Assembly (NCBI RefSeq): GCF_030418165.1
Contig: NZ_JAUHTQ010000006.1
Coordinates: forward strand, 1-64,000
From: Ureibacillus aquaedulcis
Lineage (GTDB): Bacteria > Bacillota > Bacilli > Bacillales_A > Planococcaceae
Direction: 5' to 3'
Length of the DNA: 64,000 nt
The position numbers and the translations under genes are program-made. Under the pieces are notes generated by a model. That model saw only the letters and a program-made list of their open reading frames with translations. It was not told where the DNA came from and searched no databases. Of this stretch, positions 19,786 through 28,470 are shown in pieces (positions within the stretch are counted from its first letter, which is position 1; every line of letters starts with the position of its first letter).

Positions 19786-19841
19786 TGGTATCGGTTACAT
19801 ATTGGACAAAAAATAAAAAACCAAGTATGTAATCGGTTCCA
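19786..19841 (-). promoter_or_regulatory. Paired LacI/CcpA-type operators upstream of rbsR
   Basis: Read on the minus strand, TGGAACCGATTACA (19828-19841) and TGTAACCGATACCA (19786-19799) share the core AACCGAT. The two CG centres are 42 bp apart, four helical turns. Both fit the CG-centred LacI-family pattern TGnAAnCGnTnnCA; the second fits the CcpA cre consensus at 13 of 14 positions. They may be RbsR operators, cre sites, or both. No clear promoter was placed. Confidence 0.6.
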
Positions 19842-20106
19842 CATTATTTATGGTATAAGCCCTTTTATATGAATGTACCTTTAATAAGGTGTTGTGAACT
19901 TTTCATAAGTCTATGAAAATTGGTTCTCTTAGAGTTTATTAGAGTAACATCAATTAAACTTTTTATAGTATGTCACATTTTAATCAATTAAGCTATACTT
20001 AAATTAAATTTTCAACATAATTTCACAAATTCCTTTTGCCATTATCTTTGTATCTGAACACCCTGAAGGAATCAGAGATACTATTCTATAAACCACTGTC
20101 AGAAGT
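19842..20106. other. AT-rich spacer upstream of the ribose operon
   Basis: Non-coding spacer between the rbs operators and the terminator at 20107. No start with a ribosome site, no RNA gene and no strong repeat was seen. Confidence 0.5.
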
Positions 20107-20140
20107 AAAAGGTAGCTCATATTTTAAGAGCTACCTTTTT
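20107..20140. terminator. Terminator after the TIMP-like gene
   Basis: Stem AAAAGGTAGCTC / GAGCTACCTTTTT with T runs on both strands; it directly follows the minus-strand gene ending at 20145. Confidence 0.82.
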
Positions 20141-20144
20141 CTAT

Positions 20145-20711
20145 TTATCTTCTATTGAATTTTTTAACGAACATAGCACTTGCAACTATAATTAATAATG
20201 CAACACCGGCAAATATAGTAATGAGAATGTCCATCGAATTTTGTTGACCTTCCGCTAGTTCGACAACCTCCGACGGCTTTTGACCCTTTCCTAACGCTGC
20301 TAAATCATCCGCAACTTCTACTAATAAAGCGGTATTTGAGCAAAGATTGACAGATTTCTTTCCATCATGTTCATTTCCGTAGACTAAATATTCACCGTCC
20401 AGTGTAAATTTGAACCCACAACTTGCCGAGTCACGTTCAGTGTATATAAGAACCTCGGATGCTTCTACACCCTTCCATGTATCTGAAACTTCAAATTTTA
20501 TTTCCAGTAAGTCTGCCGATGACTTGATGAAAGCGTTTTTGTTTGGATCATGAATAGCGGTTACCTTACCCGTGAACACAAAATCACTGTTATCCATTTC
20601 CTCAACTGCCCCACCTGGCTCAATACAGGAACATGCAAGGCTGGAAGTGGATGAAAAGTTAACTAGAAATGGAAAAATGAATAGAAAAACAAGAAGCAGT
20701 TTTATTCTCAC
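20145..20711 (-). CDS. Secreted TIMP/NTR-like protein with C-terminal membrane anchor
   Basis: 188 residues. Signal peptide 1-26 (KLLLVFLFIFPFLVNF), then CSCIEPG: Cys27-Ser-Cys29 would be the new N-terminus, as in tissue-inhibitor-of-metalloproteinase-like proteins of the netrin-like fold. Further features are DFVFTGKVTAI, VSDTWKGVEASEVLIYT and Cys pairs (SCGFKF, NLCSNT). A C-terminal helix (ILITIFAGVALLIIVASAMF) plus KKFNRR anchors it. GTG start with GGGGGGG upstream. Partner or target unknown. Confidence 0.75.
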   Translation of the reverse strand: MRIKLLLVFLFIFPFLVNFSSTSSLACSCIEPGGAVEEMDNSDFVFTGKVTAIHDPNKNAFIKSSADLLEIKFEVSDTWKGVEASEVLIYTERDSASCGFKFTLDGEYLVYGNEHDGKKSVNLCSNTALLVEVADDLAALGKGQKPSEVVELAEGQQNSMDILITIFAGVALLIIVASAMFVKKFNRR

Positions 20712-20872
20712 GGTGTATCCCCCCCTTTAAGTATTGGACACAAAAATGGAAATAAAGTTACAATGCAATTGGTTTTTCCATTGAATTTTGAGGATAATGT
20801 TAACAACGAAAGTTGTGGATTTTGAAATAAACAACTTCAATCGGATTAATTATTCATACAATAAAATCCAAG

Positions 20873-20909
20873 AAAAAATGACTCAAAAGTTAATTAGCAT
20901 CCTTTTGAG
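20873..20909 (-). terminator. Terminator of the BmrA-like gene
   Basis: Minus-strand stem CTCAAAAG / CTTTTGAG followed shortly by a six-T run, just past the gene ending at 20927. Confidence 0.75.
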
Positions 20910-20926
20910 CCATATGAATTCAACTA

Positions 20927-22654
20927 TCAAGTTAATTGCTGTTCAGCATATTTTCTGTATAAGTCATGGGAATCTGTTAATTGTGCGTGGGTTCCAATTC
21001 CGGTGATGCGACCTTTTTCAATAAAGATGATTTTATCCGCATCAACAATCGTTGAAAGTCGATGAGCAATAACGAAAGTTGTGCGTCCTTTCATTAATCT
21101 GGATAGCGCTTGCTGCACCACACTTTCAGATTGACTGTCCAAACTTGCTGTTGCTTCATCCATTAGCAGTATTTTAGGGTCCCGCAAAAACGCACGTGCT
21201 ATTGCAATTCTCTGCCTTTGACCGCCAGACAATTTGACGCCACGCTCACCAACTTCAGTATCAAGTCCATTTGCAAAGGAACGAATAAATTCCTCCGCAT
21301 AAGCCATTTTTGCCACTTCCCATAGTTGTTCATCCGAAGCCTCTTCACTTAACCCATAACAAAGGTTATCCCGGATTGTACCAGCCATCATGGCACTTTC
21401 TTGTGAAACATAGCCAATTTGGCTTCTCCAGGAAGATAATGAAATATCATTGATAGGGGTTTCACCGACCATAATTTCGCCGGATGTCGGAAGATAATAG
21501 CGTTCCAAAATTGCAAACAAGGTAGTTTTACCCCCGCCACTTGGTCCCGCAAATGCAATCATTTCTCCTGGATTAGCTTCAAAAGAGACATCATGAATAA
21601 CAGGTTCATCCTCATTATAGGCATATGATACATTTTTCACCTTAATAGGCTCGTTTTTGATATCCATTACAATTCCTTCCTGACCTTCTTCACGCGTCAT
21701 TTCCAGGATATCAATAATTCGTTCTGTTGCTCCCTTTGCTTTTTGAAGCTCTGTAAAGAACATGGCAAAGGAAGTGATCGGGAAGATAATTTGGAAGAGA
21801 TATAATAGAAATGCAACAAGTGACCCTGTTGACATCGTTCCTTCTGCAACACGTATCCCTCCATAACCAATAATCATGACAATCACAAACATGACGACCG
21901 TATACATAAAGGGCCCGATTAAAGCGAAAATCTTAGCTTCCTTCAACCCAAATCTCAAAAGTGAATTAATTCCCTTTTTCCCTTTTTGCTCTTCCAAGTT
22001 TTCAGCATTAGAAGATTTCATTAGGCGGATTTCACTGATTGTTTGTTGAATACTTCCTGAAAAAACGGCTGTTTCATCCTGTAATCCTTTTGAAATTTTG
22101 GCCATCCTGGTTCCCAGTGGAACCATGATCACTACGGTTATTGGCACAGAGATCAACATGATTAAAGTCATTTTCCAGTCCATTATAAATAAGATAATCA
22201 CTGCCCCAATAATTGAAATAAGACCTGAAATAAAATTCGGGAAATGCTGCGAGATTAAGTCTTTAACAATCCCGGTATCATTGACAATCCGACTGACCGA
22301 TTCTCCACTCTGCTGTGAATCAAAATACGATACAGGCAACCGAATCATTTTTAGCCACATTTTTTCCCGCATATTGGCCACTACTTTTTGGCCAACATAG
22401 GCAAGTAAATATGTAGAAACGCCATCAATCACTGCTTGTAGAATAAAGACCGCGACAATGAGAATGATTAAAGTTGTACTGATCTTTGAAAGAGAAAACC
22501 CGTCCACAAATTCCCTTGTCAGCATCGGGATTGTAAGCCCGACAATGGTGGTAATCAAGCTGAAGATTAACCCAAAAGTAAGGGCTGCTTTAGGGATTCC
22601 GATAGAGAATACTAGTGACAAAAAGGGTTTTAGGCTATTTTTTTGATTATCCAT
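20927..22654 (-). CDS. bmrA: ABC exporter (membrane and ATPase fused), BmrA/LmrA type
   Basis: 575-residue half-transporter. Six membrane helices lie in residues 1-310 (IPKAALTFGLIFSLITTIVG, TTLIILIVAVFILQAVI and others), with MREKMWLKMIRLPVSYFD of type I exporters. The ATPase follows: Walker A AGPSGGGKTTLF, signature LSGGQRQRIAIARAFL, Walker B ILLMDEATASLD, His in FVIAHRLSTI. Acts as a homodimer. The B. subtilis relative BmrA exports multiple drugs; here the substrate is unproven. Single gene with its own terminator. Confidence 0.88.
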   Translation of the reverse strand: MDNQKNSLKPFLSLVFSIGIPKAALTFGLIFSLITTIVGLTIPMLTREFVDGFSLSKISTTLIILIVAVFILQAVIDGVSTYLLAYVGQKVVANMREKMWLKMIRLPVSYFDSQQSGESVSRIVNDTGIVKDLISQHFPNFISGLISIIGAVIILFIMDWKMTLIMLISVPITVVIMVPLGTRMAKISKGLQDETAVFSGSIQQTISEIRLMKSSNAENLEEQKGKKGINSLLRFGLKEAKIFALIGPFMYTVVMFVIVMIIGYGGIRVAEGTMSTGSLVAFLLYLFQIIFPITSFAMFFTELQKAKGATERIIDILEMTREEGQEGIVMDIKNEPIKVKNVSYAYNEDEPVIHDVSFEANPGEMIAFAGPSGGGKTTLFAILERYYLPTSGEIMVGETPINDISLSSWRSQIGYVSQESAMMAGTIRDNLCYGLSEEASDEQLWEVAKMAYAEEFIRSFANGLDTEVGERGVKLSGGQRQRIAIARAFLRDPKILLMDEATASLDSQSESVVQQALSRLMKGRTTFVIAHRLSTIVDADKIIFIEKGRITGIGTHAQLTDSHDLYRKYAEQQLT

Positions 22655-22789
22655 TTTTTAAAACTCCTAATTTATAAATTTATTAACTTTCAAATAATCC
22701 TGTCTATAAGTTTTCTCGGGAGGCAATTGGTTGAGCTAAGGAGTTAACATTCGAAATAGGCCAAGTTTTGTTGGTAAAATGTCAAAATG

Positions 22790-22818
22790 TTGACACTATT
22801 AACACAATCATGTATATT
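22790..22818 (+). promoter_or_regulatory. SigA-type promoter of cspD
   Basis: TTGACA (22790-22795), 17-base spacer, TATATT (22813-22818). Predicted start near 22826 gives a ~55-base leader before cspD. Confidence 0.8.
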
Positions 22819-22881
22819 TTAAGTCGTAATAGCTCCATATTAATAAATGCCATACTAACGAAATAGGAGGAGATCGCCTCT

Positions 22882-23082
22882 ATGCACCAAGGAAAAGTGA
22901 AATGGTTCAATAATGAAAAGGGCTATGGTTTCATTGAATGCAATGATGGTGAAGACGTTTTCGTTCACTTCACTGGCATACAAGAAGAAGGCTTTCGGAC
23001 GTTGGATGAAGGACAACCCGTATCATTTGATATTGTCGAAGGCAATCGCGGTCCCCAGGCTTCAAATGTTGTAAAACTATAA
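22882..23082 (+). CDS. cspD: Cold-shock protein, CspD type
   Basis: A 66-residue single cold-shock domain: RNP1 KGYGFIE, RNP2 VFVHF, end [13 protein letters not shown], close to B. subtilis CspD. Binds single-stranded RNA/DNA as an RNA chaperone. One unusual residue is Cys20 in [10 protein letters not shown]. Strong ribosome site AGGAGGAG, a consensus promoter upstream and two terminators downstream: a monocistronic unit. Confidence 0.95.
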   Translation: MHQGKVKWFNNEKGYGFIECNDGEDVFVHFTGIQEEGFRTLDEGQPVSFDIVEGNRGPQASNVVKL

Positions 23083-23088
23083 GTTAGT

Positions 23089-23123
23089 ACCAGTCAATCA
23101 AATAAGTAAGACTGGTTTTTTTA
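23089..23123 (+). terminator. cspD terminator
   Basis: Stem ACCAGTC / GACTGGT followed by a seven-T run. Confidence 0.85.
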
Positions 23124-23161
23124 TTGTTTAAATATTTACTATATCATATTATCGATTGAAT

Positions 23162-23192
23162 TGAGGTATCGTAAACCGATACCTCATTTTTT
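23162..23192 (+). terminator. Second plus-strand terminator behind cspD
   Basis: Perfect 10-bp stem TGAGGTATCG / CGATACCTCA, 5-base loop, then TTTTTT. No gene lies between it and the first terminator. Confidence 0.8.
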
Positions 23193-23255
23193 ATGGACAC
23201 TTAGATAACGCCGCAAATTAAAGAAAGCAACTTTTCAGCTTCTTGAAGAGAATGC

Positions 23256-24419
23256 TTACTCTTTAACTGGAACATAACCTGCCTCTTCAACTAGCCCTTG
23301 TCCTTGTGGCGAAAGAATCCAGTCAATCAGCTTCTGTACGTTGGGATTATCAGTGCCGGCTGTCACAATATAGAAATCCGTTGTGATAGGATACCGATTA
23401 TTCCGGATATTGTCTTTTGTAGGGGCTACTCCGTCGATTTCAAGTAATTTTATTTTGTTATTTCGGACCATTTCGGTTGAATAAAAGCGAAAAGTATAAC
23501 CAATTGCATTTTTGAAATTTTTATATTGTGCCACTTCGCTTATTATGCCACCCATTCCTGAAGCAATATCTTCTGTCGGTGCTTCCATTATTGGCTTTTC
23601 TCCCATAAAGGACTGTAATGCAGATTGTGAACCGCTATCTTCAGGGCGTTGGAAAGCACGAATCGCATCCTTTTCTCCTCCAACCTCTTCCCAATCAGTG
23701 ACTTCCCCGGAATAAATCCCTTTCAACTGCTCACTGGATAACCCATCTATCTTATTCTTTTGATTCACAAAAAATACAAAGGCTTCTTTTCCGATTGGGT
23801 TAAGGTTTAAATCTAGTCCAAGCAGCTTAGCACGGTTTAATTGCGATTTTGATGGTGCTGCTGCAAAAATCATGTCGACTTTTCCTTCGAATAAGTTCGT
23901 GTAAGCACTCGGTGTAGTTGTCACAATCACTTCACTATTATGTATATCATATTCTTTTTTAGGATAAGTAGCTTGTACAATTGCAGAATATAAAGGATAT
24001 AATGCGGTTGCCCCATCGATTTTAGGCAGGCTTTCCTTTATGGCTAATGAAGATGGTTCGCTTAAATGGGCAACTTTTGAATTATTCAGGAATGGCGCAT
24101 ATTCAGTAATATCCACTTCAGAATCTACGGTCGCCAATCGACTTTTATACCCTTCATATACAGGTTGAATACATGCCAACCCTAATGCGAGAAAAGCAAT
24201 CGCAAAAAAGATCGCCTTTCCTTTTTTATTTTTTAAAAGCTGAAATTTCATAAAAGCAAATAATATAAGCAGTAAAAGTCCAATAACAACTATTAACCCT
24301 ATATAATGAACTTTCCCTATTAAAAGAGTGTATAGGATAGCAATTCCTGCGACAAATGCTAAACAAAGAAAGATGAAAATAATCTGAAATACTCGCTCGA
24401 AAACTGATTCATTTTTCAA
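23256..24419 (-). CDS. PstS-like phosphate-binding protein with N-terminal membrane helices
   Basis: 387 residues. Residues about 10-85 form three membrane helices (VFQIIFIFLCLAFVAGIAIL, HYIGLIVVIGLLLLILFAF, AIFFAIAFLALGLACIQ). Residues ~130-387 are a PstS-type domain (PKIDGATALYPLYSAIVQATYP, PEDSGSQSALQSFMG, IGYTFRFYSTEM, LIDWILSPQGQGLVEEAGYVPV). Normal PstS is a lipoprotein. No pstCAB genes are beside it, so phosphate sensing or scavenging is as plausible as transport. TTG start with AGGAGG 8 bases upstream. Confidence 0.78.
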   Translation of the reverse strand: MKNESVFERVFQIIFIFLCLAFVAGIAILYTLLIGKVHYIGLIVVIGLLLLILFAFMKFQLLKNKKGKAIFFAIAFLALGLACIQPVYEGYKSRLATVDSEVDITEYAPFLNNSKVAHLSEPSSLAIKESLPKIDGATALYPLYSAIVQATYPKKEYDIHNSEVIVTTTPSAYTNLFEGKVDMIFAAAPSKSQLNRAKLLGLDLNLNPIGKEAFVFFVNQKNKIDGLSSEQLKGIYSGEVTDWEEVGGEKDAIRAFQRPEDSGSQSALQSFMGEKPIMEAPTEDIASGMGGIISEVAQYKNFKNAIGYTFRFYSTEMVRNNKIKLLEIDGVAPTKDNIRNNRYPITTDFYIVTAGTDNPNVQKLIDWILSPQGQGLVEEAGYVPVKE

Positions 24420-24634
24420 ACTAAAAACCTCCTACTTTAAATTTCGATTTAGTCGAGGAGAAGTCCTTTTTACACGTACAATCTATTGTAAAGATTCTAT
24501 TAATATTGAAACAAGGCTTCCTATAAAATTTTTTGATAGGGTACGTATCTTCTTGCTGTTAAACTCATAATTATGGGATAGGTGTTTTGCTACCGTTTCA
24601 TGGTCCTACAACTTTACATATAAGGAGAAGTTTT

Positions 24635-25234
24635 TTGCAACCAAAACCGCCCTATAAACTATATATTATTGACTTTTTCTCAAAGATTCCATGGATTATA
24701 GTAGGTGCTTTTACGGCAGCTATTAGTTTGGAAGTGATACTGATTCCGAATGGATTGATAGATGGGGGTATTACAGGTATATCCATGATGCTTTCTGAGA
24801 TCCTGGGATTATCTTTAAGCTCGCTCCTGTTGTTATTGAATATCCCTTTTGTTTTATTAGGCTATATCCATTTAGGCAAACGATTTGCTTTTTCTACGAT
24901 GTTGGGGATCATAGCGTTAACACTTTCAACTGGTTTTTTAGAAGTATTTCCGCCTTTTCTTTTTGGAAGTTCCATTTTATTGGTCTTCATCGGTGCCATT
25001 TTATTGGGATTGGGTATTGGAATCGTACTTCGAAATGGAGGAGCATTGGATGGGACGGACGTACTGGCGATCCTTATTTCTCGTAAAACTTCCTACTCTG
25101 TAGGGGAATCCATTTTTATAATAAATATCTTTATATTCATTTTAGCTTTTCTGATGTTCGGGCTAATGGGTGCCATCGTTTCAATTATTACATACTTTAT
25201 CGCCACAATTGTGGTGGATATTGTCAGGACATAG
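24635..25234 (+). CDS. YitT-family membrane protein, short form
   Basis: 199 residues from a TTG at 24635, chosen because AAGGAG lies 7 bases upstream; the in-frame ATG at 24587 has none. Five to six membrane helices; motifs VILIPNGLIDGGITGISMMLSEI and LRNGGALDGTDVLAILIS are those of the YitT/DUF161 membrane domain. Full-length relatives (~280 residues) end in a cytosolic DUF2179 domain, absent here. Function of the family is unknown. Confidence 0.8.
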   Translation: MQPKPPYKLYIIDFFSKIPWIIVGAFTAAISLEVILIPNGLIDGGITGISMMLSEILGLSLSSLLLLLNIPFVLLGYIHLGKRFAFSTMLGIIALTLSTGFLEVFPPFLFGSSILLVFIGAILLGLGIGIVLRNGGALDGTDVLAILISRKTSYSVGESIFIINIFIFILAFLMFGLMGAIVSIITYFIATIVVDIVRT

Positions 25235-25357
25235 AATGATGAATACAAATCAGTAATTTGGTAGGCACTTGTCCGAGACTGGATTAAACGCTTATACACG
25301 AAAATTATCCGGCTCGTTCCCTTAGCTAAAATTGTGGTTTAATACAGTCTGCGCCTT

Positions 25358-25507
25358 CTAAAATCGCTTTGTTTCTTTGATCCCTATCAGCTGCAAAGCA
25401 AGTTTGATTTCTTCCAGCGTTTTCTTTTCTATAATCGGAATAATTTCAGCCTTCAATAGTTTACGTTCTGCCTCAGAAAGGCAGCAGGTTTTTTGATGCT
25501 TATTCAT
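25358..25507 (-). CDS. Small hypothetical protein, 49 residues
   Basis: Frame MNKHQKTCCLSEAERKLLKA... ending IGIKETKRF. Its ATG overlaps the stop of the upstream 125-residue gene by 8 bases (ATGAATAA), suggesting coupled translation. Lys/Glu-rich, probably all helix, with a Cys-Cys pair near the start. Not recognised. Confidence 0.5.
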   Translation of the reverse strand: MNKHQKTCCLSEAERKLLKAEIIPIIEKKTLEEIKLALQLIGIKETKRF

Positions 25508-25877
25508 GATATGCTTCCCCTTTATATTGCTTTAAGATTAAATCATATTTTCGTTCTACTTGCTCTTTTAGTACTTCCCCATGGTATTGAAAGGGTATAA
25601 TTTTACCCCGGTAATTAAAGCTATAGATACATTCGCTATGATTAAAACACTCATACTTTTCATAGGTAATTCCCTGTTTATAGAGAAATTTTGAAACCCT
25701 GTTGAATTCCTCATTCAACGTTTCTAATTGCTGGGTACAGAACGCTAGATAAGGCCGTTTCACCTTAAATGACTCAAATAATTTTTGATCGTGTTTTACC
25801 GACCTAATCGCCAACTCAATAATGACATATAAATGGATGCTTGATTTTATATCCTTTGGCAGAACCATGCAGCTCAC
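25500..25877 (-). CDS. Hypothetical protein, 125 residues
   Basis: Start is GTG at 25877, or ATG at 25868 (residue 4, MVLPKDIKSS); neither has a strong ribosome site. Mixed helix/strand protein with several aromatic and Cys residues (CTQQLETLNEEF, YEKYECFNHSECIYSFNYRGKIIPFQYHGE). No signal peptide or membrane helix, no family recognised. Forms an overlapping pair with the 49-residue frame downstream. Confidence 0.55.
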   Translation of the reverse strand: MSCMVLPKDIKSSIHLYVIIELAIRSVKHDQKLFESFKVKRPYLAFCTQQLETLNEEFNRVSKFLYKQGITYEKYECFNHSECIYSFNYRGKIIPFQYHGEVLKEQVERKYDLILKQYKGEAYHE

Positions 25878-25964
25878 TCACTTTCCCCAACTTCTTTTTG
25901 ATCTTAATCCAATTATAAGAACGTTTGTTCCCTATTACAAGTATTAGATTCAAAAAACAACAAA

Positions 25965-26005
25965 GAAAAAAGAACATGTCCCTATAATAATCCAAACATG
26001 TTCTT
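25965..26005 (-). terminator. Terminator of the VOC-ybaK pair
   Basis: Minus-strand stem AAGAACATGT / ACATGTTCTT followed by TTTTC, just past the VOC gene stop at 26032. Confidence 0.75.
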
Positions 26006-26031
26006 ATAAATCAGGTGACTAGTGATATTCC

Positions 26032-26784
26032 TTAATCTTTAAAGAGATAACTCGTCCCTTCTATAATTAATTCCTTTTCTTCCTGTGCACCAGAGATTGT
26101 TATTTGCGATATTTTGTTATTACCATCAACTGCTTTAAATTTCAATTCACAATTCGCTATTTTTATCGTTCGTATACTGTCAGTACCTTCTACTTCAAGA
26201 CCGAAAACTTTTCCCCACTCTGCAGCAATCGAGAGGTCCCCTACTTCAATTTCGATCTCCTTAATTTGAAGATCACCTATTGGATGCGGCTTAATCACTC
26301 CCGACTCAACAAGCTCTTGAAAACGCTGATCATCATCACCATCCCATTGGATAACGAATGGAAAATCTAGACTTTGACCCGTCTTTCCAAAGTGAAGAAG
26401 CTTCCACTTCAGTATGGTACCATCCGGCCGTGTTCTTGAAAATTTTTCGGGGCCATGGACCTCATAGCTTAATAAACGAAGATTTTCAGCTGCCTTCTCG
26501 ATATTCTCCGTTCTTAAAGCAATTCGAACTACCCCATTTTGAAAGTTCTTTTTTTTGTATGTTTCGTGTAATGTGAAAGGTTCCAGTGCTGATTTTTCAA
26601 ATAAAGCTTCATCAAAAATGCCGATAAATTCAATATAAGATAACTCGAAATAACATAAGGAATTATAGGTTCCCCACATTTCATGCTTCCCGCCATTAAC
26701 AGTATGTATTCCATGTTCTCTAGTTGTTTCAACCAACTTTTCAGGTTTTTCAACGAAATGGACTAGATGATCTAGTAAATACAA
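26032..26784 (-). CDS. VOC-family (glyoxalase-like) protein
   Basis: 250 residues. N-terminal module MYLLDHLVHFVEKPEKLVE.. with WGTYNSLCYFELSYIEFIGI matches the Glyoxalase_3 type of the vicinal-oxygen-chelate superfamily; a second beta-alpha-beta module fills the C-terminal half. Asp/His/Glu candidates for metal binding exist (DHLVH, FELSYIE), but the reaction is unknown. TTG start with AGGAGG 8 bases upstream. Probably co-transcribed with the ybaK gene 15 bases upstream. Confidence 0.75.
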   Translation of the reverse strand: MYLLDHLVHFVEKPEKLVETTREHGIHTVNGGKHEMWGTYNSLCYFELSYIEFIGIFDEALFEKSALEPFTLHETYKKKNFQNGVVRIALRTENIEKAAENLRLLSYEVHGPEKFSRTRPDGTILKWKLLHFGKTGQSLDFPFVIQWDGDDDQRFQELVESGVIKPHPIGDLQIKEIEIEVGDLSIAAEWGKVFGLEVEGTDSIRTIKIANCELKFKAVDGNNKISQITISGAQEEKELIIEGTSYLFKD

Positions 26785-26799
26785 AGCGTTACCTCCTTT

Positions 26800-27318
26800 T
26801 CAATAATCTATTATGCTGGGTTCCATTTTTTCTTCCATTAACTCGGTATTCCAATCTTTGCTGACATCCACCCAATCAACCGAACCTGAATATTGTTCGA
26901 GCTCATCGCATGTTACTTCAATAGCAGAATTAATGCTTCCACATGCCGGGAAAACGGTATTGAAGCGCTTCATTGAAATGTCCAGATATACTTTCAAGTT
27001 ATTTGCTAAACCAAATGGGCAAACCCCTCCGATGACATGCCCTGTTTGATCTACTACTTCCTGTGCACTCAACATCTTCGCTTTTATATCAAATCGATCG
27101 CGGAATTTTTTATTATCTATTTTTGCATCACCTGCGGTTACAATCAAAAATGAGTTCCCTTCCTTATCTTTAAAAGATAAAGTTTTCGCGATTTTTGCAG
27201 GAGTTACATTTAGAGCATTTGCAGCTTGTTCAACAGTGGCGCTGCTTTGATTCAATTCCAATATATCTTGTTCCCGTTTAAATTTCCCCAGATGTTCTTT
27301 AACACTTTGCAACGACAT
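26800..27318 (-). CDS. YbaK/ProX-type aminoacyl-tRNA deacylase
   Basis: 172 residues of the YbaK/EbsC family: SSATVEQAANALNVTPAKIAKTLSFKD, then VTAGDAKIDNKKFRDRF with the family's conserved Lys, and VIGGVCPFGL, the conserved loop lining the active site. Members hydrolyse mischarged tRNAs such as Cys-tRNA(Pro) in trans. Full length and intact. Confidence 0.88.
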   Translation of the reverse strand: MSLQSVKEHLGKFKREQDILELNQSSATVEQAANALNVTPAKIAKTLSFKDKEGNSFLIVTAGDAKIDNKKFRDRFDIKAKMLSAQEVVDQTGHVIGGVCPFGLANNLKVYLDISMKRFNTVFPACGSINSAIEVTCDELEQYSGSVDWVDVSKDWNTELMEEKMEPSIIDY

Positions 27319-27393
27319 GCATTACCACCCTTTCCAATTCATTTAAATTACATTATACATGGAATATTCGGAAAACAATAAGCATGGAACTTC

Positions 27394-27419
27394 AAAAAAA
27401 GACCAGAAGAATCCAGTCT
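27394..27419 (-). terminator. Terminator of the CoaB-like gene
   Basis: Minus-strand stem AGACTGGA / TCTGGTCT (two G-U pairs) followed by seven T. Confidence 0.78.
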
Positions 27420-27427
27420 CTTCAACA

Positions 27428-28102
27428 TTATCTGTTTGCCAGAATTTCAACTAGTTTTTTAGCTGTTTTTTCTTTTCCATCTATCCTCACTACTTCTCCA
27501 CTTTGAGCAATTATGAAATGCGGCTCGTCCATTCCATAAAGAGATTTAGAGCTATTGGCTACCATAAACCCGGCTTTTGAAGAATCCATGCGTAGTTGTG
27601 CTCGGCTGATCAAGTAATCCACATCATCCGTTGCTTCTAATTTAAAACCAATCAAAGTGGTATCTGGGGACCATCCTTTAATCTGACCCAATACTTTTGG
27701 AGCTTTTTTAAAATGAATGATTGGCGGCTCATCTGATGGCATTTTACCTTGTTCCTCCAGCAGATTACCTGATTGGTCATAAACTTTATCAATGATCCAA
27801 TCAGAACCTGCCGCCGCCATGATAACAAAATCAACAAATTCGTTTTGAACGATTGACTGTATTTTTGCACCTAGATCTTCTATTCCCTCGAACGTCATCA
27901 ACCGCATTTTTGATGCATTATCCGGAAGCTTGGCGAAATAACCATGTAAATAGATTACCTCTGCACCGGCCGTCAAGGCAGCTTCTGCAAGAAAGCACCC
28001 CATTGCTCCTTTAGACAAATTCGTATGGCCCCGCACATTATCCCATTTCTCCAATGTACCGCCACTTGTAATTAACACTTTTTTGCCACGTAAAGTTTGC
28101 AT
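27428..28102 (-). CDS. Phosphopantothenoylcysteine synthetase (CoaB)-like protein
   Basis: 224 residues: KVLITSGGTLEKWDNVRGHTNLSKGAMG, the CoaB nucleotide-binding start, then VDFVIMAAAGSDW, TTLIGFKLEATDD and AGFMVANSSKSLYG. This is the CoaB half of the Dfp/CoaBC protein without the CoaC decarboxylase. Streptococci use such separate CoaB proteins. A second CoaA-type step (CoaW, 32242-33087) is nearby, but whether this is the main CoaB or an extra copy cannot be told from the window. Confidence 0.82.
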   Translation of the reverse strand: MQTLRGKKVLITSGGTLEKWDNVRGHTNLSKGAMGCFLAEAALTAGAEVIYLHGYFAKLPDNASKMRLMTFEGIEDLGAKIQSIVQNEFVDFVIMAAAGSDWIIDKVYDQSGNLLEEQGKMPSDEPPIIHFKKAPKVLGQIKGWSPDTTLIGFKLEATDDVDYLISRAQLRMDSSKAGFMVANSSKSLYGMDEPHFIIAQSGEVVRIDGKEKTAKKLVEILANR

Positions 28103-28470
28103 TTAAAATCACCTATTTTTAAATTAATATTTTCATTATCACCATTATATATTAAGAATTTCCAACAAAGTTATTATTAAAGTAAAAAAATAAAGTCTAA
28201 TACATCTATCAAACCCTGGATTTTTAATTAGTATGGCCAGTTAGATGGCGATAGAACAAAAAATAAATCTATTAAACTCTAGTTTTTAATTCTATTTCTA
28301 ATTTGCAAAACATATAAATAACTATATGTCCGATATTTCTAATAGTTTCAAATAAACTATTATTTTTCATTGGATTATAAAGTCGCTATTATTATAATTG
28401 GATAGTAATATCGAATTGTGCTTATTCTACAAAACATTCAACTAGAATTATTGAAAAGGAAGTGTTGTTC
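28103..28470. other. AT-rich spacer with an imperfect duplicated stretch
   Basis: No frame with a ribosome site. A ~45-base stretch near 28186-28235 (AATAAAGTCTA, AAACCCTGG, TTTTTAAT) recurs imperfectly at about 28258-28300. Presumably holds the SEC-C gene promoter, which could not be placed with confidence. Confidence 0.4.
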
